From Lichenicoccus sp965213775 (GTDB lineage Bacteria; Pseudomonadota; Alphaproteobacteria; Acetobacterales; Acetobacteraceae), in the NCBI GenBank assembly GCA_965213775.1, contig CBDCAC010000004.1, forward strand, positions 1,178,001-1,242,000: a DNA stretch of 64,000 bases, read 5' to 3'. The position numbers and the translations under genes are program-made. How positions within the stretch are numbered: the stretch's first letter is position 1; each line of letters begins with the position of its first letter. Positions 43,009 to 50,955 of this stretch are shown here, in pieces. The notes under the pieces are model-generated. The model searched no databases. It was not told where the DNA came from and saw nothing but the letters and a program-made list of their open reading frames with translations.

Positions 43009-44552
43009 CAGGGCGCAGCGCCCGGCGCCCAGCTCAGCTCCGACAGCACCGTCGCCGGCAGGGTGCGGTCGGCGCGCACCCCGCGCAGCGCCGCGTCGGC
43101 CACCGTGATGGTCTTGAAGCTGAACAGGAACACGTTCGGCTCGTCATCGGCGAGCTTGCGCTGCATGCGCTGCGACAGCGCCACCTGCTGCGCCGGATCG
43201 AGCGCGGCCTCACGCTGCCGGTAGAGCGCGTCGTATCCGGGATCGTGGTAGTTGAAGTAGTAGTGCGGCCGGGCATAGATATCGAGGTCCGCCGGCTCGG
43301 TATGGGCGATGATCGTCGCCTGGTAGTTCGCCTGTCCGAACACGCGCTGCAGCCACTGCGCCCACTCGACCGGCACCAGCGTCACCTGCAGCCCGACCTG
43401 CGGCAGGTAGGCACCGATCAGCTCGCCGAGCTGGTGCGCGTACGGCGTCGGCGGCAGCGTGATGGTCAGCGTGGTGCCGGGCGCCACCCCGGCCTGCGCC
43501 AGCAGCTGCGTGGCGCGCGCGGGATCGAACGGGTAGCGGTTCGACAGGTCGACATAGTCCGCATCCGCCGGCGTGCGGTGCGATCCGATCACGCTCGCGT
43601 AGCCGTCGTCGACGGCGCGCACCAGTGCGACGCGGTCGATCGCGTAGGCCAGCGCGCGCCGCGCCCGCACGTCGTCGAACGGAGGGCGGGCGTCGTTCAG
43701 GGCCAGCATCACCTTGGCGTCGCTGCGTCCGACCAGGACGCGGAAGCCGGGATCGTGTGCGAAGCCGCCGAGCTGCTCGGGCTGCATGTTGGTGAAGAGG
43801 TCGATCGCGTGGCCCTTGAGCGCGTTCTCGACCGCGAGCGGATCGGCCAGGAAGCGGAACGTCGCCGTCGCGATCGCCGGCGCCGCTCCCCAGTAGTGCG
43901 GATTACGCGCCAATGTCACGCTGTCGCCGCGCTTCCAGTCGGCGAGCAGATAGGGACCGGTGCCGACCGGCCTCACGTCGTCGGCCGCCGCCGTGGCCGG
44001 TGCCACCATCACGGCACTGGCCCAGCCGAGCCGGTAGAGCAGCTCGGCGGAGGGCCGCGTCAGCCGGATCACCGCCTCGTCCGCCGTCGGGCAGCGCACC
44101 GCGCCGATCGGGGCGAAGAACGGCCGCTGCGGGTTGCGGCTGCCGTCGGCGCGGGCGCGGTCGATGCTGAACTGCACGACGGCGCAGTCGAACGGCGTGC
44201 CGTCGCTGAAGCGGACGCCGTGCCTGAGGTGGAAGTCGTAGCCCAGACCGTCGGCGGATCGAGTCCAGGAAGTGGCCAGCGCCGGCCGCACCGAGCCGTC
44301 GGCGGCGATCCGCGTCAGCCCCTCGAAGAGGTTGCCGTAGGTGACGTCGGCCACCGGCTCGGATGGGTTGACCGTGGGATCGAGCACCGGCGGCTCCAGC
44401 GTCAGGCCGATCGCCACCGTGTCCGGATGCGTCGGTGCCGCGGCCTGCAGCAGCAGCGCCACGGCGCCGAGGCAGGCGCGCCGCGCGAGGCCGCCCAGAG
44501 GGTATCGCATTGGATACCGCACCGGCTCCCGTGACACCGGAACTGCACTCAT
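43008..44552 (-). CDS. Peptide ABC transporter substrate-binding protein (family 5)
   Basis: Periplasmic receptor of 514 residues. ATG 44552 (MSAVPVSREPV) is chosen; an internal start at MRYPLGGLARRACLGAVALLL would begin nearer the signal peptide, which ends around QAAAPTH. Motifs: LTLEPPVLDPTVN, LFEGLTRIAADGSVRPALATSW, FHLRHGVRFSDGTPFDCAVVQFSIDR, VGTGPYLLADW and ALAYAIDRVALV. It is first in the leftward operon and lies divergent from a LysR gene across ~120 bases. Ligand is unknown; a peptide or oligomer is likely. Confidence 0.92.
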   Translation of the reverse strand: MSAVPVSREPVRYPMRYPLGGLARRACLGAVALLLQAAAPTHPDTVAIGLTLEPPVLDPTVNPSEPVADVTYGNLFEGLTRIAADGSVRPALATSWTRSADGLGYDFHLRHGVRFSDGTPFDCAVVQFSIDRARADGSRNPQRPFFAPIGAVRCPTADEAVIRLTRPSAELLYRLGWASAVMVAPATAAADDVRPVGTGPYLLADWKRGDSVTLARNPHYWGAAPAIATATFRFLADPLAVENALKGHAIDLFTNMQPEQLGGFAHDPGFRVLVGRSDAKVMLALNDARPPFDDVRARRALAYAIDRVALVRAVDDGYASVIGSHRTPADADYVDLSNRYPFDPARATQLLAQAGVAPGTTLTITLPPTPYAHQLGELIGAYLPQVGLQVTLVPVEWAQWLQRVFGQANYQATIIAHTEPADLDIYARPHYYFNYHDPGYDALYRQREAALDPAQQVALSQRMQRKLADDEPNVFLFSFKTITVADAALRGVRADRTLPATVLSELSWAPGAAP

Positions 44553-44558
44553 GAGCAG

Positions 44559-44583
44559 TGTTTCCTTAATCTGCACTGAAACA
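44559..44583. promoter_or_regulatory. Inverted repeat, candidate LysR operator
   Basis: TGTTTC and its exact complement GAAACA are separated by 13 bases in the space between the divergent binding-protein and LysR genes. The local sequence is AT-rich compared with its surroundings. LysR proteins usually bind dyads of this size and control the divergent gene, so this is a sensible candidate; it has not been compared with other genomes. Confidence 0.45.
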
Positions 44584-44670
44584 TGTCGTTGTTTATGCAG
44601 CTGAGCAAGCGCGCGCGCCTGGGCTATGGCAGGCTGTCGCGTGGAGTGAGACGGAGGGTGGCTGACGGTC

Positions 44671-45576
44671 ATGCAGGTCCGGGCGTTGCAGCTCTTCGTC
44701 GCACTGGCCGGCTCGGACTCGATCCGCCAGGCGGCGCAGCGATTGGCCCTGGCGCCGACCGCCGTGGTCCGGCAGATCGACCAGCTGGAGTATTATTTCC
44801 GCGCCGAACTGGTCGACCGCAGCGCCGGCGGCATCCGGCTGACCGAGGCCGGCCGCCTGCTGGCGGAGCGGGCGCAGCTGATGGTGAGCGACCTGGAGGC
44901 CACGCGCGCGCTGATCGACGACCTGCGCGGGCTGCAGCGCGGCCAGGTGACGATCCACGCCAGTGGCGCCGTGATCGGCGGCCTGCTGGCGCCGGCGATC
45001 TGCGAGGCGCATGCGCTGCATCCGGGGTTGCGCTTCCATCTCGAGGTCGCGGCCGCGGGCGAGATCTTCGTCGCCGTCGCCGAGGGCGTGGCGGATCTCG
45101 GCGTCACCCTGTTCTCGCCCAGGAGCGACAAGGTGACGATCTGCCGGAGCCGGCAGGTGCCGCACGCCGCCATCGTCAGTCCGGATCATGTGCTGGCGTC
45201 GCTGCATCGCCTCTCCATGCAGCAACTGGCGCGCCACTCGCTGGCGATCCCGGACCATGCGTTCGGCGTGCGCCAGAACCTGGAGCGGGTCGCGCGGCGG
45301 TCGAGCGTGCGGCTCGATCCGGTGTTCGTCACCGGCTCGCTCGACATGCAGAAGGAGCTCGCCCTACGCGGCGCCGCCGTGCTGGTGCTGCCGCCGCTCT
45401 GCTGCAGCCGGGAGATCGCCTCCGGCGCGCTGGTCGCGGTGCCGCTGGAGCCGGACAGCACCGTCGCGACGTCGCTCGACCTGTGCCGCGCGCCCAATCG
45501 GGCGCTGTCGTTCGCGGCCCGGGCGCTGCTGGCGATCCTCGAGCGCGCCATGGCGCGGGAACTCGGCGCCGCATGA
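44671..45576 (+). CDS. LysR family transcriptional regulator
   Basis: 301 residues with the usual N-terminal winged helix-turn-helix (ALQLFVALAGSDSIRQAAQRLALAPTAVVRQIDQLE, then FRAELVDRSAGGIRLTEAGRLL) and a C-terminal effector domain (GQVTIHASGAVIGGLLAPAI, GVADLGVTLFSP, GAAVLVLPPLCC). GGIRLTEAG is the wing motif. The gene sits between the leftward peptide-import operon and the rightward TonB-receptor/amidase genes, so it probably controls one or both in response to the substrate or a breakdown product. The start is ATG 44671. Confidence 0.92.
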   Translation: MQVRALQLFVALAGSDSIRQAAQRLALAPTAVVRQIDQLEYYFRAELVDRSAGGIRLTEAGRLLAERAQLMVSDLEATRALIDDLRGLQRGQVTIHASGAVIGGLLAPAICEAHALHPGLRFHLEVAAAGEIFVAVAEGVADLGVTLFSPRSDKVTICRSRQVPHAAIVSPDHVLASLHRLSMQQLARHSLAIPDHAFGVRQNLERVARRSSVRLDPVFVTGSLDMQKELALRGAAVLVLPPLCCSREIASGALVAVPLEPDSTVATSLDLCRAPNRALSFAARALLAILERAMARELGAA

Positions 45577-45755
45577 CGCCTGCCGGCCGGTATTGCTGCC
45601 GCTATTGCAGGCACAAGCATGTCCGGCACACAGGCGCGCTAAAACGTAACGCGGCGACCACAAGATTATGCTCCGCCTCCGGCGATCGTCTCGATAACGT
45701 TCCCAGGTCAAACGCCACGCGCCGCCGGTCCGGCCCGGCCGCCGATGCAGACGCC
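45577..45755. other. Spacer upstream of the TonB receptor
   Basis: About 180 bases. The right half is GC-rich and could be coding in the receptor frame, while the left half (ACACAGGCGCGCTAAAACGTAACG, ACAAGATTATGCTCC) is AT-richer and may hold the receptor promoter. Nothing else is evident. Confidence 0.35.
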
Positions 45756-48161
45756 ATGCAGCAGGAACCTGAACCCCCAGCCGAGATGAGCTCGATGAAC
45801 CCAGCACCGGCGGCTTGCACGATGGTGAACCACCCGATCCCCGGCGGCCGCGCGATCTCGCCGCGCCGGCCCACGCCGCGGGCCGTGCCCCAGGCCGTGC
45901 TCCGGTTCGCGTGCGCCGGCCTCGCCGGCCTGCTGCTAGAGCCCGGCCAGGCGCGGGCGCAGACCGCGGCCAACGCGCCGGTCGCCGCACCGCCATCCAC
46001 GCCGAGCCAGGCCGGCGGGCTGGAGACCATCACCGTCACCTCCGAGCGGCGATCGCAGAGTGCCCAGAGCGTCGGCAGCTCGGTCAGCGTGATCAGCAGC
46101 AAGACGCTCGTGGCGCGCAACGTCAACAACGTGTTCGACCTGCAGTACCTGACGCCCTCGCTGCAGGTGACGCCGCAGTTCGGCAGCGGCCAGCCCGCCT
46201 TCGCGATCCGCGGCCTCGGTTTCAGCGACTATTCCAGCAACAACGCGCCGACGGTCGGCATCTACGTCGACGAGGTGGCCTATCCGGTGCCGTTCGCCAC
46301 CAACGGCACCATGTTCGACATCCAGCGCGTCGAGGTGCTGCGCGGGCCGCAGGGCACGCTCTACGGCCGCAACACGACGGGTGGCGCGATCAACTACATC
46401 CTGAACAAGCCGACCCGCACCCTGACCGGCGGCCTCGACGTGCAGTACGGCCGCTTCGACGCCTCCAAGGTGGACGGCTACGTCGCCGGCCCGCTCGGCG
46501 AGCGGGTGCAGTTCCGCCTGTCCGGCGAGACCCAGCATGGCGGCGCCTGGCAGCATAACCGCGACGGTGACGGCTCGGTGCTCGGCGACGTCAACCGCAG
46601 CGGCCTGCGCCTGCTGCTCGACGCCGAGGCCACCGACACGCTCAAGTTCGAGGTCAACCTGCACGGCAGCCACGACCGCTCCGACGGCAGCGGCGAGCAT
46701 CTCTACGCCCCGCTGACCACGCTGAACGGCTTCTTTCCGCTGATCTACCCGGTGTATCCCGCCGACAGCGACCGCTATGCCACCGCCTGGGGGGCCTCGC
46801 CCTCGTTCGCCCGCGAGATCGGCATCCAGACCGACACCAAGCCGTTCCGCCACCTCGATACCGGCGGCGTCAGCGTGCGCGCCGACCAGGCCCTGAGCTT
46901 CGCGACCCTCACCGACCTGGTCAGCTACGACTACGCGCAGCGCACCGAGTACGACAATTTCGATGCCTTCGCCGGCGGCGTCGCCGACGTCTATTTCAAC
47001 TCGCGCGCGAACGTGTTCGCCAACGAGCTGCGCCTGACCTCGCTCGACGCCGGGCGTCTCTCCTGGGTCGGCGGCATCTACTACTCGAACCAGTACTTGA
47101 ACGACAATTACCGCTCGGGCTTCCAGGACGTGTTCGGGCTCGACGGCGACGTGCAGTACTCGCAGACCGTCAACACCATCAGCGGCTTCGGCCAGGCCAA
47201 CTACAAGCTGACCCCGGCACTCACCGCGATCGGCGGCCTGCGCGTCGAGCATGAGCAGCGCGACCTGAACAATTTCAGTTCCTACTTCATCGCCGACGGC
47301 GCCATCACCAACCCCGACAACTCGGTCGGCCCGCAGAGCACCAGCTTCACCGAGCCGTCGGGCAAGGCGGAGCTGGAATATTCTCCGCTGCACGACGACC
47401 TGCTCTACGCCTCGGTCAGCCGCGGCGTGAAGTCGGGCGGCTTCACCACCTACAATTCGGGCTCGCCTCAGACCTCCACCGCGCCGTTCAAGCCCGAGAA
47501 GCTCTGGGCCTACGAGGTCGGCAACAAGCTGGAGCTGCCGGCGCAGCACCTGCGCTTCAACCTGTCGGCCTTCTACTACGACTACCACGACCAGCAGATC
47601 CAGTCGGCGACGGTGAACTCGCAGGTCGGCCTGATCGGCGCCATCCTGAACGCGCCGAAGTCCCACCTTTATGGCGGCGAGTTCGAGGCGAACTGGTCGC
47701 CGATCCGCAACCTCACCCTGACCCAGGGCGGCGGCTGGGCCACCGGCCAGTTCGACGTCTTCGAGTCTGTGCTGACCGCGGTGCGGGTGCGTGGCGTCTA
47801 TGTCGGCGTGTTCGGCGACCGCAAGGGCGACAGCCTGCCGGCGCCGAAGATCACGCTGAACGGATCGATCAGCTACCGCTGGGAGCTGGGCCGCTTCGAC
47901 CTGCTCACCGCCGCCGACTACAGCCTGCGCAGCACCTACCGCTCGCTGTTCGGCAGCCTCTACGACGTCGCCGGCTACACGCTAGTGAACGCCAACGTGA
48001 CGCTGTCGCCGAGGGGGGGCCGCTGGAGCCTCTCGGCGTTCGGCCAGAACATCCTGGACAAGCAGTACGATGTCGACCGCAACTTCTTCGTGGCCGGCGA
48101 CGACATCGCGCTCGCCGGACTGCCGGCGACCTGGGGCGTGCGCGCCTCGGTCAATTTCTGA
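45756..48161 (+). CDS. TonB-dependent outer-membrane receptor
   Basis: Outer-membrane beta-barrel that takes up large or scarce ligands using TonB energy. The start is uncertain among ATGs at 45756, 45786, 45795 and 45822; all precede the signal region AVLRFACAGLAGLLLEPGQARAQ. The TonB-box-like ETITVTSERR is followed by the plug (SVSVISSKTLVARNVNNVFDLQYLTPSL, PAFAIRGLGFSDYSS, RVEVLRGPQGTLYGRNTTGGAINYI) and a long barrel with alternating aromatic strands, ending in the aromatic residue Phe (VRASVNF). The closest general type is the FpvA/FecA-like or cyclodextrin-type receptors; ligand unknown. The context suggests oligomer uptake. Confidence 0.9.
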   Translation: MQQEPEPPAEMSSMNPAPAACTMVNHPIPGGRAISPRRPTPRAVPQAVLRFACAGLAGLLLEPGQARAQTAANAPVAAPPSTPSQAGGLETITVTSERRSQSAQSVGSSVSVISSKTLVARNVNNVFDLQYLTPSLQVTPQFGSGQPAFAIRGLGFSDYSSNNAPTVGIYVDEVAYPVPFATNGTMFDIQRVEVLRGPQGTLYGRNTTGGAINYILNKPTRTLTGGLDVQYGRFDASKVDGYVAGPLGERVQFRLSGETQHGGAWQHNRDGDGSVLGDVNRSGLRLLLDAEATDTLKFEVNLHGSHDRSDGSGEHLYAPLTTLNGFFPLIYPVYPADSDRYATAWGASPSFAREIGIQTDTKPFRHLDTGGVSVRADQALSFATLTDLVSYDYAQRTEYDNFDAFAGGVADVYFNSRANVFANELRLTSLDAGRLSWVGGIYYSNQYLNDNYRSGFQDVFGLDGDVQYSQTVNTISGFGQANYKLTPALTAIGGLRVEHEQRDLNNFSSYFIADGAITNPDNSVGPQSTSFTEPSGKAELEYSPLHDDLLYASVSRGVKSGGFTTYNSGSPQTSTAPFKPEKLWAYEVGNKLELPAQHLRFNLSAFYYDYHDQQIQSATVNSQVGLIGAILNAPKSHLYGGEFEANWSPIRNLTLTQGGGWATGQFDVFESVLTAVRVRGVYVGVFGDRKGDSLPAPKITLNGSISYRWELGRFDLLTAADYSLRSTYRSLFGSLYDVAGYTLVNANVTLSPRGGRWSLSAFGQNILDKQYDVDRNFFVAGDDIALAGLPATWGVRASVNF

Positions 48162-48189
48162 TGCCGCCGCGCGACCCGGAGCCGCCTCG

Positions 48190-49593
48190 ATGACCAGCCT
48201 GGTCGAGCTCGACACCGCCAGCCTGCTCGCCGGCTACGCGTCTGGCAGCTTCTCCCCAAGCGAGTACATCGAGGCGCTGATCGCCCATATCGACGCCTGG
48301 GAGCCTTACCTGCATGCGCTCTACGCCTACCGGCCGGAGCAGGCGCGACAGGAGGCCGCACGATCGACGCGGCGCTGGCGGGACGCAGCACCCTGCGGGT
48401 CGCTCGACGGCATCCCGGTGACCCTGAAGGAGCTGATCGCGACCAGGGGCACGCCGACGCCGCTCGGCACCGCGGCGTCCGACCTGGTGGCGGAAGCGGA
48501 GGACGCCCCGCCGGCGGCGCGCCTGCGCGAGGCCGGGGCGATCCTGCTCGGCAAGACCACCGCTCCCGACTACGGCATGCTGTCGTCGGGCCTGTCCAGC
48601 TTCCATCCGCTGGCGCGCAACCCCTGGGACCTCGCCACCAACCCCGGCGGCTCCAGCGCCGGGGCGGGGTCGGCGGCGGCGGCCGGCTACGGGCCGCTGC
48701 ACGTGGGCACCGACATCGGCGGCTCGGTGCGGCTGCCGGCGGCATGGTGCGGCCTGGTCGGCTTCAAGCCGACCCTGGGCCGGGTGCCGATCGATCCGTA
48801 CTATGTCGGCCGCTGCGCCGGGCCGATGACCCGCACCGTGGACGACGCCGCCCGGCTGATGGCCGTCCTCGCCCAGCCCGACGACCGCGACGCCACCAGC
48901 CTGCCGCCGCAGGCGATCGCCTGGGAGCAGCCGCTGCACGAGGTGCGCGGCCTGCGCATCGGGCTGATGCGCGACGCGGGCTGCGGCATGACGCCGGATC
49001 CGCAGATCGCCGCCGCCGTCGATGCCGCCGCCGCCGTGTTCGAGCGCGAGGGCGCGCAGATCCTGCCGGTGGCGCCGGTGCTGAGCCGGCAGATCCTGGA
49101 CGGGATCGACGTCTACTGGCGCGCCCGGTCCTGGGCCGACATCGCCCGCCTGCCGCTGGCCCGTCGCGACAAGGTGCTGCCCTACATCCTGCAGTGGGCG
49201 GCGCCGGGTGCTGCCGTGTCGGGGCCGGAAGCCATCGACGGGTTCAACCGCAGCTTCGAGCTGCGCCGGCTCTGCGCCGCCCTGTTCACCGGCCTGGACG
49301 CAGTGCTGTCGCCGACCACGCCGAACCTCGCCTTTCCCGCCGAGTGGGCGTCGCCGCTCAACGACCCGCAGCGTCCGTTCGAGCACATCGCCTTCACCCT
49401 GCCGTGGAACATGTCCGAGCAGCCGGCGGTGTCGCTGAATTGCGGCTTCTCCGAGACCGGCACGCCGATCGGGCTGCAGATCGTCACCCGTCGCTTCGCC
49501 GACCTCCAGGCGCTGCAGCTGGCGCGCTGGTTCGAGGCGCGCCGCGGGCCGATCCGCTGGCCGACGCTTCCCGCGAAGGAACGCCGCACTTGA
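48190..49593 (+). CDS. Amidase, amidase-signature family
   Basis: Hydrolyses amide bonds with a Ser-cisSer-Lys triad, 467 residues. ATG 48190 (MTSLVELDTASLLAGY) follows the receptor stop by 28 bases. The triad is Lys 80 in PVTLKELIA, Ser 155/156 in TNPGGSSAGAGSAAAAG, and the nucleophile Ser 179 in GTDIGGSVRLPAAWCG. FKPTLGRVP and SPTTPNL are also typical. Members of this family include the 6-aminohexanoate cyclic-dimer hydrolase NylA, but the match here is to the general family only. The stop overlaps the TTG of the P1 peptidase. Confidence 0.9.
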   Translation: MTSLVELDTASLLAGYASGSFSPSEYIEALIAHIDAWEPYLHALYAYRPEQARQEAARSTRRWRDAAPCGSLDGIPVTLKELIATRGTPTPLGTAASDLVAEAEDAPPAARLREAGAILLGKTTAPDYGMLSSGLSSFHPLARNPWDLATNPGGSSAGAGSAAAAGYGPLHVGTDIGGSVRLPAAWCGLVGFKPTLGRVPIDPYYVGRCAGPMTRTVDDAARLMAVLAQPDDRDATSLPPQAIAWEQPLHEVRGLRIGLMRDAGCGMTPDPQIAAAVDAAAAVFEREGAQILPVAPVLSRQILDGIDVYWRARSWADIARLPLARRDKVLPYILQWAAPGAAVSGPEAIDGFNRSFELRRLCAALFTGLDAVLSPTTPNLAFPAEWASPLNDPQRPFEHIAFTLPWNMSEQPAVSLNCGFSETGTPIGLQIVTRRFADLQALQLARWFEARRGPIRWPTLPAKERRT

Positions 49594-50687
49594 ACCGCCG
49601 CGCCCTGCTGGGCGGCGGCGCCGCGGCGCTGGCGCTGGGTCGCGCTGCCACCGCGGCCGCACCCGCCGGCCCGGGGCAGCCCGGCCCGCTCGACCTGATC
49701 ACCGACGTCGCCGGATTGCGCGTGGGCCAGGCGGACGACGCCCGCGTGCGCACCGGCGTCACCGTCATCCTGCCCGACGACCGCGCCGTCTGCGCGGTGG
49801 ACGTACGCGGCGGCGGTCCCGGCACGCGCGAGACCGACGCGCTCGACGGCTGGAACCTGGTGCGCTCGGCGGACGCGGTGGTGCTGTCGGGCGGCTCGGT
49901 CTACGGGCTGGCGGCGGCCGACGGTGTGGCGACCTGGCTCGGCGCGCACGGCCGCGGCTTCGCCATGGCCAGGCAGCCCGGCGTGCCGCCCTCGCCGATC
50001 GTGCCGGCGGCGATCCTGTTCGACGTCGCCGACGGCGGCGACAAGAACTGGGGGATGAACCCGCCCTACCGCGACCTCGGCATCCGCGCGATCGAGGCCG
50101 CGTCGCGCGCCGTGCGGCTCGGCACCGCCGGTGCCGGCTACGGCGCCGGCGCCGGCGGGCTCAAGGGCGGCATCGGATCGGCCTCCCTGGTGACCCATGA
50201 CGGCATGACGATCGGCGCCATCGTCGCAGTCAACAGCCTCGGCTCGACCACCGTGCCGGGCGACCGGCATTTCTGGGCCGGCGCCTTCGAGATGAACCAC
50301 GAGTTCGGCGGCCTGGGTCCGGGTGCGGTGCTGGTGCCCGGTGAGGATTGGGGGCTGGCCAAGGTCAATCCGGGGGCGCGCGCCAACACCACCATCGCCT
50401 GCATCGCCACCGACGTCGCACTCGATCCGGACGAGCTCAAGCGGGTGGCGATGATGGCGCAGGACGGGCTGGCGCGCGCGATCCGGCCGGTGCACTCGCC
50501 CTTCGACGGCGACGTCGTGTTCGCGCTCTCCACCGCACGCCGGCAGCAGGGCGGCCCGAGCCGCCCCTTCACGGTGGCGCGGATCGGCAGTGCGGCGGCC
50601 GACGTGCTGGCGCGTGCGGTGGCGCGCGGCGTCTACGAGGCGACGCTGCCGCCCGGCATGCAGGGCAGGACCTGGCGCAGCCTGTGA
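49590..50687 (+). CDS. P1 family peptidase (S58, NylC-like), exported copy
   Basis: Ntn-like self-processing hydrolase, 365 residues from TTG 49590, which overlaps the amidase stop as TTGA. The N-terminus (NRRALLGGGAAALALGRAATAAA) is a signal peptide with a twin arginine, so the enzyme should be periplasmic. Motifs: LITDVAGLRVGQADD, VVLSGGSVYGLAAADGV and GGLKGGIGSASLV. The predicted cut is in ANTTIACIATDV, between Asn 266 and Thr 267. In 6-aminohexanoate-oligomer hydrolase NylC the cut is also Asn-Thr, followed by TI. Downstream, RPVHSPFDGDVVFALST also resembles NylC. DmpA and BapA cut before Ser instead. Confidence 0.87.
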   Translation: MNRRALLGGGAAALALGRAATAAAPAGPGQPGPLDLITDVAGLRVGQADDARVRTGVTVILPDDRAVCAVDVRGGGPGTRETDALDGWNLVRSADAVVLSGGSVYGLAAADGVATWLGAHGRGFAMARQPGVPPSPIVPAAILFDVADGGDKNWGMNPPYRDLGIRAIEAASRAVRLGTAGAGYGAGAGGLKGGIGSASLVTHDGMTIGAIVAVNSLGSTTVPGDRHFWAGAFEMNHEFGGLGPGAVLVPGEDWGLAKVNPGARANTTIACIATDVALDPDELKRVAMMAQDGLARAIRPVHSPFDGDVVFALSTARRQQGGPSRPFTVARIGSAAADVLARAVARGVYEATLPPGMQGRTWRSL

Positions 50688-50703
50688 GACCGGGGAAGAA
50701 CGC

Positions 50704-50955
50704 TTGACCCTGTCGCGGCGTCTGCTGATCGGCCTCGGCGTGCCGGTCGGCTGCGTGCTGCTGACCATCCTGCTGCCGGCTATCCCGCCGCTGGCCGTGA
50801 TGCGAGCCGCGGCGTTCGGCGTGCCGGTCGCCGTGCTGTGGCTATTCGGCTGCATCCCGCTGACCTCGGCCTGCCTGGCGCTGTGCTGGCGGCACGACCG
50901 GCACGAGGCGGAGCCCGGCGATGGCGGCCCTCCCGCGCCCCCGACCGCGCCGTGA
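50704..50955 (+). CDS. DUF3311-type small membrane protein
   Basis: 83-residue two-helix protein: GLGVPVGCVLLTILLPAIPPL, and AFGVPVAVLWLFGCIPLTSACLALCW. TTG 50704 has GGGGAAG upstream. Small proteins of this type (DUF3311/YhdT-like) precede sodium:solute symporters and are thought to be accessory subunits. The stop overlaps the symporter start as GTGA, which supports that pairing. It is too short to be found without context. Confidence 0.7.
   Translation: MTLSRRLLIGLGVPVGCVLLTILLPAIPPLAVMRAAAFGVPVAVLWLFGCIPLTSACLALCWRHDRHEAEPGDGGPPAPPTAP

Noticed and set aside
44583..45755. Extension of the TonB-receptor frame upstream to 44583
   Set aside because: It overlaps the LysR gene entirely, and the translation there is Arg/Gly-rich nonsense. 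The receptor starts near its signal peptide after 45756.
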